49,277 bases of DNA. It comes from Embleya sp040605455 (GTDB lineage Bacteria > Actinomycetota > Actinomycetes > Streptomycetales > Streptomycetaceae). Every line of letters starts with the position of its first letter. The first letter of the stretch is position 1. The notes under the pieces were generated by a model. The model was not told the origin of the DNA, did no database searches, and saw only the letters and a list, made by a program, of their open reading frames with translations. The position numbers and the translations under genes were made by a program. Positions 40,620-47,768 of the stretch are shown here, piece after piece. The stretch lies in NCBI RefSeq assembly GCF_040605455.1, contig NZ_JBEXCV010000058.1:1-49277 (forward strand), written 5' to 3'.

Positions 40620-42159
40620 TCAGCCCGTCCTCGAAGACGGTCAGGTTGGCCACCTTCGCGTCCTTCGCCCGGATCGCCGCAGTGAATGCCTGCTCGTAGG
40701 CGAACATCGGGACGTCCTTGGCCAGTTCGCGCTGCACTACCGCGTAGGCGGCCCGCCGGGTGGAGGTGTCGGTGGTGGCCCGGGCCTGGTCCAGCGCCTG
40801 GTCCACGGCCGGGTTCTTCCACTGCATGTGGTTGTCCTGGCCCTTGGAGTGCAGGAAGTTGTACAACACCGGCTCCGGGTCGTCGAAGGACAACACGAAC
40901 TCGCCCGCGTCGAACTGCCGCTGGATCTGCACCTTCTGGAGGTACTGGGTGCCCTCCAGAAACTCGGTCTTCATGGTGATGTTCTTCATCTCTGCCGTCT
41001 GCGCGAGCCAGTACTCGGCGGTCAGATGCGAGCCCGGGCTGTTGTAGGTGCTGTACGTGAAGGCCAGCGGCTTGCCCTCGGCGGCGAGCGCGTCCAGCAG
41101 TTGCTGGGCCTCGACCCGGTTGTTCGACGGCAGGGTCGCCTCCGGCGCGGCGAATTCCGGCGCGGCGAATTCCGAACCCGGGCGCAGGAAGGTGCTCAGC
41201 GGTTTGCCGGTGCCGTCGGTGACCACCTTCGCACGCGCCACCGGATCCATGATCAGCGCGAACGCGCGCCGCGCGCGCGGATCGTCGAACGGCGGCCGAC
41301 TGGTGTTGAACAGCGTCATGAACCCGCCGCTCTTGCCCTCGGTGAGCACTGGCAGACCGGCCTTTTGTGCGTCGCCGAGCAGCTTGGCCTGGGCCGTGGT
41401 CAGCACCTGCGCCTGATTGGCGGCCAGCATGGCCAGTCGCTGCGACTGGTCGACCACCGGCTTGAGGGTCAGCTCCTTCAGCGGCGGCCGGCCGCCCACC
41501 TGCCAGTACTTGGGATTGCGCTCCAGGACCATCTGCTGGTCGCGCACCCAGCTCTTGAGTCGGTATGGCCCGGCGCCCACCGGCTTGGCGCCGAAGCCCT
41601 TGGGATCGGCCCGGATCGCGGTGGGCGACCCGATGAACGCGAGATTGTGCGCGATCACCTTGTCGAAGTGCGCGTTCGGCGCCGGCAGCGTGACCCTGAC
41701 GGTCCGGCTGTCGGTGGCGGTTATGCCGAGCCCGGCGACCACGCGCGCCTGCAGCGACTTGTTCGCCGGATCGGCGTGCCGCTCCCAGTTGAACTTGACC
41801 GCCTCGGCGTCCAGCGCGGTGCCGTCGGAGAACTTCAGGTCCGGCCGCAGCCGCAGCGTCCAGACCCGACCGCCCTCCGCCGCGGTCGCGCTCTCGGCGA
41901 GTTGCGGTTGGGCCCGGCCGGTCTTCGGGTCGATCCACAGCAGCACGTCGAACACGGCCGCGGCCTGGGTGCCGCCGGTGATCTGGGAAAGGCTCGCCAC
42001 GATCGGGTCCAGGCTGCGCGCCTCCTGAGTGACCAGGACGGTCATCGCGCCGCGCGCCGAGCCGCCGGCGCCGTCGTCGGAGCCGCATGCGGAAGTGGTC
42101 AGGATCAGTCCGGTCAACGCGGCGAACAGGGCCGCCTGCCGGGTGGGCACGGATCGCAC
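40591..42159 (-). CDS. ABC transporter solute-binding lipoprotein (peptide/nickel type)
   Basis: A 522-residue extracytoplasmic lipoprotein of the SBP_bac_5 (OppA/DppA) family. The signal peptide VRSVPTRQAALFAALTGLILTTSAC ends in a lipobox with the Cys to be acylated. Family marks are SLDPIVASLS and LRLRPDLKFSDGTALDAEAVKFNWER near the N-terminus, GAGPYRLKSW in the middle and RRAFALIMD further on. GTG 42159 is chosen because AGGAG lies 8 nt upstream. It stands alone with no permease or ATPase genes in the window. A 15-bp tandem duplication makes an EFAAPEFAAPE repeat. Confidence 0.92.
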   Translation of the reverse strand: MRSVPTRQAALFAALTGLILTTSACGSDDGAGGSARGAMTVLVTQEARSLDPIVASLSQITGGTQAAAVFDVLLWIDPKTGRAQPQLAESATAAEGGRVWTLRLRPDLKFSDGTALDAEAVKFNWERHADPANKSLQARVVAGLGITATDSRTVRVTLPAPNAHFDKVIAHNLAFIGSPTAIRADPKGFGAKPVGAGPYRLKSWVRDQQMVLERNPKYWQVGGRPPLKELTLKPVVDQSQRLAMLAANQAQVLTTAQAKLLGDAQKAGLPVLTEGKSGGFMTLFNTSRPPFDDPRARRAFALIMDPVARAKVVTDGTGKPLSTFLRPGSEFAAPEFAAPEATLPSNNRVEAQQLLDALAAEGKPLAFTYSTYNSPGSHLTAEYWLAQTAEMKNITMKTEFLEGTQYLQKVQIQRQFDAGEFVLSFDDPEPVLYNFLHSKGQDNHMQWKNPAVDQALDQARATTDTSTRRAAYAVVQRELAKDVPMFAYEQAFTAAIRAKDAKVANLTVFEDGLIMFDRLGPA

Positions 42160-42431
42160 GGTGGTCGCTCCTCGCATGGGCCCACCTGGGTCGGGCAGAC
42201 CCTGGGTCTCCATGGATGCTGCGTCCGGGGGGTCAACGGGGATCAACCTAGAGTCCCTCCTGACTCACCGTCAACAACCGTTCCATGCAGAGTGATGGCC
42301 GAGCGAGTGCGGCCGAGGCGGGGCGCCGGCTGCGGGCCGGTCGGGTGATTGATGCGATTTCCGTGGCGAATCGGGCATAGGACGCTGTGTTTGTCGATGC
42401 CATGAGGCCGGAACGCACGCCAGGAGACCGC
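42160..42431. other. Divergent gap before the baeRF gene
   Basis: This 272-bp interval separates the solute-binding protein gene (minus) and the baeRF-like gene (plus). I found no gene, RNA or clear palindrome in it. Promoters for both genes must be here. Confidence 0.3.
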
Positions 42432-43565
42432 ATGACGACCGCCGCACTGTCGCCGGAACTGCTCGCCGAGCTGCGCCGCCCGCGCGCGTATCCAGCGGTG
42501 TCCCTGACGCTGCCCACGCACCGGCACCGCCCGGAGAACCAGCAGGACCACATCCGGTTGCGGAACGTGCTGGCCGAGGCGGAGAAGCGGCTCGCGGCGG
42601 ACCCGGAGGTGGGCCGGGAGGCCCGGATCAAGACCGTCGACCGGCTCAAGGCCGCGGCGGCCGAGCTGGACCCCGAGCACTTCCTGGACGGCTTGGTCCT
42701 GTACGCCTCGGCCGACGAGCACTACGCCTTCACCGTGCAGGCGCCGGTGAGTGAGCGGGTGGTGCTCGCGACCACCTACCTCACCCGCAACCTGGTGGCC
42801 GCGGCCGAACGGCTCACCCCCTACTGGGCGCTCGTGCTCAGTGAGCACGAGGTGCACCTGTGGCACGGCCGCGGCGACGAGGCGCACGAGGTCCGCGACG
42901 GCGGCTTCCCGATCACCTCGGCCGGTCCGGAGCGGGACGGACCTCCCACGCGCGAGGGCGGCGGGCTGGGCGTGAGCGAGGACTTCCGGCGGTTGCTGAA
43001 CGAGGCCGACGAGCAGTTGGCGCGGGCGCTCGCCGGACGCGAGGACAAGGTCGTCCCGGTCGGACTGCGACCGCAGGTCAAGGCGTTCCGGGAGAGCACC
43101 CGCAACGGCGCGCACCTGGCCCGGACCGAGCTGGAGGTCGGCGGCGTGAACGAGGCGACGCCCGGTCAGTTCGCCGAGATCCTCGCGCCGGCGCGGACCG
43201 CGCTGGCCGCGGAGGCGACCGCCGCAGCGCTGCGGGCGCTGGACGACGCGCGCAGTGGCAAGCGGTACTCCGGCGGCATCCAGGAGGTGTGGACGCCCGC
43301 CCGGGCCGGCCGCGGCGCGCTGCTGGTGGTCGAGGAGGGGCTGCGGGTGACCGGTCGACTGGTGACGGTCGATCGCACCGGCGAGATCGTGCTCCAGGTG
43401 CTCACCGGGCCGCACGCCGAGGACGCGGTACTGGCCGGCCGAGCCGAGGACGACATCGTGGACACCGTGGTCGAGGCGACCCTGGAGGCGGACGGCAAGG
43501 TGGTCTTCGTGCCCGACGACACGCTCAAGGAGGCCGGCGGCATCGCGCTGGCGCTGCGCTACTAG
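42432..43565 (+). CDS. baeRF-type (eRF1/Pelota-like) protein
   Basis: A 377-residue soluble protein resembling the bacterial archaeo-eukaryotic release-factor families (baeRF), distant relatives of eRF1 thought to act in ribosome rescue or hibernation. It starts MTTAALSPELLAELRRPRAYPAVSLTLPTHR, has the middle segment YWALVLSEHEVHLWHGRGDEAHEV, and a third domain running VVEEGLRVTGRLV to KVVFVPDDTLKEAGGIALALRY, an L7Ae/RNase-E-inhibitor-like end. No GGQ loop is visible, so peptidyl-tRNA hydrolysis is not assured. ATG 42432 has AGGAG 5 nt upstream. A bidirectional terminator follows. Confidence 0.75.
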   Translation: MTTAALSPELLAELRRPRAYPAVSLTLPTHRHRPENQQDHIRLRNVLAEAEKRLAADPEVGREARIKTVDRLKAAAAELDPEHFLDGLVLYASADEHYAFTVQAPVSERVVLATTYLTRNLVAAAERLTPYWALVLSEHEVHLWHGRGDEAHEVRDGGFPITSAGPERDGPPTREGGGLGVSEDFRRLLNEADEQLARALAGREDKVVPVGLRPQVKAFRESTRNGAHLARTELEVGGVNEATPGQFAEILAPARTALAAEATAAALRALDDARSGKRYSGGIQEVWTPARAGRGALLVVEEGLRVTGRLVTVDRTGEIVLQVLTGPHAEDAVLAGRAEDDIVDTVVEATLEADGKVVFVPDDTLKEAGGIALALRY

Positions 43566-43599
43566 TGCCGCGCTGCGGCCGGCCGGCAACACGAGGAGT

Positions 43600-43633
43600 G
43601 TGCGGCGGTGACCCTTGGGGGTCGCCGCCGCAC
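43600..43633. terminator. Bidirectional terminator between convergent genes
   Basis: GTGCGGCGGTGACCC pairs with GGGTCGCCGCCGCAC over 15 positions (one G-T) around a TTGG loop. It lies 35 nt past the baeRF stop and 51 nt past the next gene's stop on the other strand, so it can serve both. Confidence 0.75.
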
Positions 43634-43683
43634 TCGGTCGATACGGGTCGTGCCGGGGTCGGGTCGACGGCGCGGACGACCGG

Positions 43684-44325
43684 TCAGTGCAGGTCGCGCT
43701 CCAGCGCCTCGAGGTCGTCCTCGTATGCGGTACTGGTCTCGAACCGGTAGATGATGCTGCGCGGATCCGCGTCGTCGAACGGGGCGTCCAGCCATTCGCC
43801 CGGCTCGGTCGGTTCGATCGCCGACACCCACAGGGTGGAATCGCCCGGTTCCAGGCCGAGTTCCTCGGCGCGCTGGGCGATCTCGTCCGGGTCGTACACG
43901 TCGAAGAGCACCGCGACCGCGCTCGACGCGCTGTCCGCCCCGGTGTCGCGGGGGGACGCCGGCGGTTCCGCGTCGCCGGCCTCCGCGTCGGCCCGGCGGG
44001 CGTGGTCGACGAGCGTGATCAAGTCCTTGATTGCGTAGTCCCGGCGGATCAGCACGGTGACCGCCTCCGGGTTGGTGGGCCCCTCGTACTCGGTTTCCTC
44101 GGTGCTGCCGGGCACTTCGAACGGGGTGACCTCGTCGTAGGCGTCGTACAACAATTCGTCGTATGCCTCGGCGGCGGCCGCGAGCGCGTCGTACGCGGCG
44201 AACACGGCCGGGTCGCTCTCGCCCTGGCGGGCTTCGACGGCGGCCAGATGGTCGTCGATCGCCGATTTGAGAACGTCCGCGGCGGCACGGACCTGCTCTG
44301 GCGTGGGCTGCGCAACACCGGTCAT
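43684..44325 (-). CDS. Conserved acidic hypothetical protein
   Basis: A 213-residue acidic, helical soluble protein beginning MTGVAQPTPEQVRAAADVLKSAIDDHLAAVEARQGE. The middle has AYDELLYDAYDEVTPFEVPG and VTVLIRRDYAIKDLITLVDHARR. I recognise it as a conserved actinobacterial hypothetical without known function, usually next to a DUF5703 gene, as here. The ATG follows TAACGT (TANNNT) by 6 nt and has no Shine-Dalgarno, so it should be translated from a leaderless mRNA. It is divergent from DUF5703, 117 bp away. Confidence 0.8.
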   Translation of the reverse strand: MTGVAQPTPEQVRAAADVLKSAIDDHLAAVEARQGESDPAVFAAYDALAAAAEAYDELLYDAYDEVTPFEVPGSTEETEYEGPTNPEAVTVLIRRDYAIKDLITLVDHARRADAEAGDAEPPASPRDTGADSASSAVAVLFDVYDPDEIAQRAEELGLEPGDSTLWVSAIEPTEPGEWLDAPFDDADPRSIIYRFETSTAYEDDLEALERDLH

Positions 44326-44331
44326 GGGGTG

Positions 44332-44337
44332 ACGTTA
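44332..44337 (-). promoter_or_regulatory. -10 box (TAACGT) of the acidic hypothetical
   Basis: On the minus strand TAACGT fits TANNNT and ends 6 nt before the ATG at 44325, in the same arrangement as the YbaK gene (TACGCT then CACCCC). No ribosome binding site intervenes. Confidence 0.45.
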
Positions 44338-44442
44338 TCCGCAAGACCCCCACGCGCGCACAATGGTTCACTGATGGCGGAGTCGGAGAGTTACCAAAAG
44401 GCCGGTCACCGCGCCTTCGCGCGGCCGCCGGGGAACGGAAAC

Positions 44443-44628
44443 ATGGCGGAATACGAGTTTCGGCAACTGGACATCCCGCGCGGCACCTCCCGGACCGACG
44501 CGTGTCGCATCCTGACCGAGCAAGCTGAGTACGGCTACTGGGAGCTGGACCGGTTGCTCCTGCGTGGCGACGGCAGCCGACGAGTGGTCCTGCGGCGCCG
44601 GATCATTCGACAGGTGCGGACCATGTGA
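44443..44628 (+). CDS. DUF5703-family small protein
   Basis: A 61-residue protein: MAEYEFRQLDIPRGTSRTDACRILTEQAEYGYWELDRLLLRGDGSRRVVLRRRII is the normal DUF5703 layout, in which PRG-x-S, AEYG-x-WELDRL and DGSRRV are the conserved spots. Function unknown; it is small, basic at the end and widespread in actinobacteria. ATG 44443 is preferred over 44374 because it matches the family's length; GGGGA lies 8 nt upstream. The TGA stop overlaps the palindrome GTGACGGACCGTCAC. Confidence 0.88.
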   Translation: MAEYEFRQLDIPRGTSRTDACRILTEQAEYGYWELDRLLLRGDGSRRVVLRRRIIRQVRTM

Positions 44629-44639
44629 CGGACCGTCAC
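44625..44639. promoter_or_regulatory. GTGACGGACCGTCAC palindrome at DUF5703 stop
   Basis: A perfect 15-bp palindrome overlapping the DUF5703 stop codon. It matches the 12512-12524 operator candidate exactly over 13 bp. Here it lies downstream of both neighbouring genes, so it could be a distal operator, a terminator stem or a coincidence. Confidence 0.4.
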
Positions 44640-44713
44640 GCCACGAGGACCACCCGCCCCTGTCCTCCCAGGGGCGAGCAGTCCTCGAGTTCGTTTGGCC
44701 GTGCAGGCCGTGC

Positions 44714-45301
44714 TCAGTCCTGCGCGGGCCGCGAGCGGCGGTACAACACGAAGCCGCCGAGCAGCAGTGCGGCGCCGATCGGGGCCACGGTGAGTGCGTT
44801 CGAACCGGTCTGAGCGAGCGAGCCGGTGCTCGTGGACCCACCGGTGGTGTCGCCGGTGGCCCCAGCCGAGCTGCCGCCGGTGCTGCCGCCCGTGGTGCCG
44901 CCCGTCGTGCCACCGCTGGTGCCACCGGTGGTCGGCGGCTTCATGGTGGGGGGCTTGGTGGCCGGCGGGTGCGTGGTGGGCGGGTGCGTGGTGGGGGGCT
45001 TGGTGGTCGGCGGCTTGGTGGCCGGCGGCTTGATCTGCGGAGGGTGCGTGGGGTTCGACGCGTTCACGCAGTGGTTGCCGAACGCCGGGTTCAGGGCGCC
45101 GATCACGTTCACCGTGTTCCCGCACACGTTCACCGGAACGTGGATCGGGATCTGGATGTTGTTGCCCGAGGCCACGCCGGGCGAGCCGACGGCTGCGCCA
45201 TCGGCCGCACTGCCGGCGTTGGCCACACCTACCGCCGCGGACGCGAGGGCGCCCGTGGTGGTGATGACGACCAACAGCCCCTTCTTAGCGAACTGGTGCA
45301 T
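44714..45301 (-). CDS. Long chaplin with sortase (LAQTG) signal
   Basis: A 195-residue cell-wall chaplin. Signal peptide: MHQFAKKGLLVVITTTGALASAAVGVANA. One chaplin domain (about 30-82) with its two cysteines in VPVNVCGNTV and FGNHCVNA. Then a Pro/Thr/Lys repeat linker (KPPTTKPPTTHPPTTHPP) and a Gly/Thr/Ser stretch, and finally LAQTG at about 162 with a membrane helix and YRRSRPAQD tail. LAxTG is the class E sortase signal. Known long chaplins have two chaplin domains, so one is unusual. A sigma-BldN-like promoter precedes it. It coats aerial hyphae and spores. Confidence 0.93.
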   Translation of the reverse strand: MHQFAKKGLLVVITTTGALASAAVGVANAGSAADGAAVGSPGVASGNNIQIPIHVPVNVCGNTVNVIGALNPAFGNHCVNASNPTHPPQIKPPATKPPTTKPPTTHPPTTHPPATKPPTMKPPTTGGTSGGTTGGTTGGSTGGSSAGATGDTTGGSTSTGSLAQTGSNALTVAPIGAALLLGGFVLYRRSRPAQD

Positions 45302-45358
45302 GTAAGTACCCCTGTGTCTCTCTCGCGAGGGGCGGGGGACGATGACCCCGCACGGACG

Positions 45359-45386
45359 TCAACGAGAGCCGGCACAGGAGGTCACC
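45359..45386 (-). promoter_or_regulatory. Sigma-BldN-like promoter of the long chaplin
   Basis: On the minus strand GGTGAC, 16 bp, CGTTGA. The -10 matches the sigma-BldN consensus (CGTAAC-N16-CGTTGA, as I recall it) exactly and the -35 at 4 of 6 positions. The start codon lies 57 bp past the -10. Sigma-BldN is the known chaplin sigma factor in Streptomyces. Confidence 0.6.
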
Positions 45387-45575
45387 GATTCAGGGACGAT
45401 TCGCTCGTACGGCTGAGTTTCGGGATTCCTTACAACCAGGTATTGATCGTCTTTGGCTGCTTTTCATCCCAGTCGAGCGCTTGGCCGGCCGGTGGCGATC
45501 GTCGGCCGAGGCGTGCCGGTGGGGCGCCCGCGAGCCACCCGCGGGTGTGCTCCGAGCGCGGGTCACCGCACAGCG

Positions 45576-45611
45576 GGACGGCCCCGAGACCGTGAGGTCT
45601 CGGGGCCGTCC
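45576..45611 (-). terminator. Terminator of the short chaplin
   Basis: A perfect 16-bp stem (GGACGGCCCCGAGACC with its complement) around a 4-nt loop, 26 nt past the short chaplin stop. It should stop transcription before the long chaplin gene. Confidence 0.8.
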
Positions 45612-45637
45612 GCACGCCAACGAGCGTGTGGCCTGGA

Positions 45638-45877
45638 TCAGGCGTTGATGCAGGTGTTGCCGAACGTGGGGTTCAGCACGCCGATGATGTCGACGGTGTT
45701 GCCGCACAGGTTGACCGGGATGTGGATCGGAACCTGGATGTTGTTGCCCGAGAGCACACCGGGGGAGCCGACGGCCGCACCCTGCGCCTCGGAGTCCGCC
45801 ATGGCGCCACTGGCGCCGGCGAGTACAAGTCCACCGCCGGCCGCGACGATGAACGCGACCTTGCCCATCTTCTTCAT
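45638..45877 (-). CDS. chpH: Short chaplin, ChpH-type
   Basis: A 79-residue secreted chaplin. Signal peptide MKKMGKVAFIVAAGGGLVLAGASGAMA is followed by a mature chaplin of about 52 residues: AQGAAVGSPGVLSGNNIQVPIHIPVNLCGNTVDIIGVLNPTFGNTCINA, with cysteines about 38-44 into the mature part. It assembles into amyloid-like fibres that cover aerial hyphae and lower water surface tension. ATG 45877 has AAGGAGG 10 nt upstream. A sigma-BldN-like promoter lies 55 bp before it. Its position between a long chaplin and the M20 peptidase fits the ChpH locus. Confidence 0.95.
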   Translation of the reverse strand: MKKMGKVAFIVAAGGGLVLAGASGAMADSEAQGAAVGSPGVLSGNNIQVPIHIPVNLCGNTVDIIGVLNPTFGNTCINA

Positions 45878-45931
45878 GATTCTTTCGTCCTCCTTGTCGA
45901 CACCACGACGCGCTTGCGCGCCGCACAAGGG

Positions 45932-45959
45932 GAAACGACGGGATCGGGCGGAGGCTACG
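45932..45959 (-). promoter_or_regulatory. Sigma-BldN-like promoter of the short chaplin
   Basis: On the minus strand CGTAGC, 16 bp, CGTTTC, against a recalled consensus CGTAAC-N16-CGTTGA (5 of 6 and 4 of 6 matches, exact spacing). The chpH ATG lies 54 bp downstream. The same spacing at the other chaplin gene supports both. Confidence 0.55.
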
Positions 45960-46087
45960 CGTGGACCGAGGTATTCACTCGTTCGGGCTTGCCCCCGGGA
46001 ATGCCGGGCTTCGGGGGCCGAGCCGGCGCGCAGCCGGGGGTGCCGGGACCGTGCGACCGTGCCCGGACCCGACCGCGCGCCGTGCAC

Positions 46088-47416
46088 TCATGCGTTGTCG
46101 AGAAAGTGATCCAGCACCCGTACGCCGAACTTGAGGCCGTCCACCGGAACCCGCTCGTCGACGCCGTGGAACATGCCCGCGAAGTCGAGGTCGGCCGGCA
46201 GCTTCAGCGGCGCGAAGCCGAAGCAGCGAATGCCCAGATCGGCGAAGGACTTCGCGTCCGTGCCGCCGGACAGGCAGTACGGCACCGCCCGCGCGGCCGG
46301 GTCGTGCGCCCGCAGTGCGGCCGACATGGCCTCGACCAGCGCACCGTCGAAGCCGGTCTCCAGGGCCTGGTCGGTGTGCACCGTCTCGCGCCGCACCCGC
46401 GGGCCCAGGACCGCGTCCAGTTCGGCGTGGAACTCGTCCTCGAAGCCCGGCAGGAATCGGCCGTCCAGGTGCGCGGTGGCCTGGCCGGGAATCACGTTGA
46501 CCTTGTATCCGGCGTTGAGCATGGTCGGCTGCGCGGTGTTGCGGATGGTCGCGCCGATGATGCTCGCGATCGGGCCGAGCCGCTCGATCGTGGACTCGAT
46601 GTCGTCCGGGTCGAGTTCGATGCCCAGCGCGTCCGAGATCTCGTCCAGGAACGCCCGCACCGTCTTGGTGACCCGGATCGGGAACTTGTGCCGACCCACC
46701 CGGGCGACCGCCTCGGCCAGTTCGGTGATCGCGTTGTCCTTGGCGATCATCGACCCGTGGCCGGCGGTGCCGTCCACGATCAGCCGCATCCAGTCCATGC
46801 CCTTCTGGGCGGTCTCGACCAGGTACAGCCGCAGATCGTCGTTGACCGTGAAGGAGAACCCACCGACCTCGCCGATGCCCTCGCTGACCCCCTCGAACAG
46901 GTCGGCGTGGTTGTTCACCAGGTGCCGTGCCCCGAAGAGGCCGCCGGCCTCCTCGTCGGCCACGAAGGCGAGCACGATGTCGCGCGAGGGCAGCCGGCCG
47001 GTGCGCACCCGGTCGCGCAGCACCGCGAGCACCATCGCGTCCATGTCCTTCATGTCGACCGCGCCGCGGCCCCACACGCAGTCGTCCGCGACCTCGCCCG
47101 CGAACGGATCGTAGGTCCAGTCCGCGGCGTTGGCGGGCACCACGTCCAGGTGGCCGTGGATCAGCAGCCCCGGCCGGGACCGGTCGGTGCCCTCGATCCG
47201 GACCACGGTGCTGGCCCGGCCGCGCTCGGATTCGTAGATCTTCGGTTCGAGGCCGACCTCGGCGAGCTTCTCGGCGACGTACTCCGCGGCGGCGCGTTCC
47301 CCCGGACCCGAGCCGTCACCGTAGTTGCTCGTGTCGATCCGAATCAGGTCGCGGCACAGGTCGACGACCTCGTCCTCCGCGGTGGTGGTGGGCTGGGGAC
47401 GGACAGCCTCCGTCAT
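46088..47416 (-). CDS. M20-family metallopeptidase (ArgE/DapE-like)
   Basis: A 442-residue soluble zinc peptidase/deacylase. Metal ligands are visible: HGHLDVVP (His and Asp), GRGAVDMKDMD (bridging Asp), the EE pair in FVADEEAGG, and HGVDERV near the end, with GGTDAKSF around the substrate site. It would release amino acids from N-acyl or dipeptide substrates; specificity cannot be read. GAGGAG lies 6 nt before ATG 47416. It sits next to the chaplin genes as in other Streptomyces but there is no sign it handles chaplins. Confidence 0.95.
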   Translation of the reverse strand: MTEAVRPQPTTTAEDEVVDLCRDLIRIDTSNYGDGSGPGERAAAEYVAEKLAEVGLEPKIYESERGRASTVVRIEGTDRSRPGLLIHGHLDVVPANAADWTYDPFAGEVADDCVWGRGAVDMKDMDAMVLAVLRDRVRTGRLPSRDIVLAFVADEEAGGLFGARHLVNNHADLFEGVSEGIGEVGGFSFTVNDDLRLYLVETAQKGMDWMRLIVDGTAGHGSMIAKDNAITELAEAVARVGRHKFPIRVTKTVRAFLDEISDALGIELDPDDIESTIERLGPIASIIGATIRNTAQPTMLNAGYKVNVIPGQATAHLDGRFLPGFEDEFHAELDAVLGPRVRRETVHTDQALETGFDGALVEAMSAALRAHDPAARAVPYCLSGGTDAKSFADLGIRCFGFAPLKLPADLDFAGMFHGVDERVPVDGLKFGVRVLDHFLDNA

Positions 47417-47768
47417 GACGGGCTCCTCGGGAAAGGCGGAACGGCACGTGTGTACGGGTGTACCACCATCCTGCACCCGCGTGCGGAGTCGGCAGGGCCC
47501 GAGCTGCCTTCTGACGACCAGTCAGTTGAGCGGGACGGCGACGATCCCGGACGGGCACGCGGGGAGGCCCGGGGCGAGGGGCCCGACGAAAGGCTCCATG
47601 GCGTCCTCGGCAACGTCCTCGGCACGAACGTAGGGAGATGCCTCTGACCGGGCGGAACGGGCCGCTGCTACCTTCCGGATCAGGCCGAACAAGCCGAACA
47701 CCGAACAAGCGGAACAACTCGAACAAGACGCGGCAAGCCGCGAGTCGGACCATCGGGAGGGACGTCGC
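47417..47768. promoter_or_regulatory. Divergent region with palindrome and GAACA repeats
   Basis: The 352-bp gap between the M20 gene and the membrane-protein gene has no gene. It contains CTGACGACCAGTCAG (47511-47525, 5-bp arms) and, just upstream of the plus-strand gene, five GAACA copies starting at 47687, 47696, 47703, 47712 and 47721, mostly 9 bp apart, preceded by a possible -10 TACCTT near 47669. Roles unknown. Confidence 0.4.

Larger units (their letters stand above)
45302..45637. other. Intergenic region between the two chaplin genes
   Basis: The 336-bp gap contains the long-chaplin promoter (45359-45386), and at the other end the terminator of the short chaplin (45576-45611). Between them no gene or RNA is seen; the frames in it are Arg-rich shadows. 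Confidence 0.5.

Noticed and set aside
44374..44442. Longer DUF5703 start (84 residues)
   Set aside because: Extra N-terminal 23 residues do not fit the family's short form; ATG 44443 has a better upstream GGGGA.
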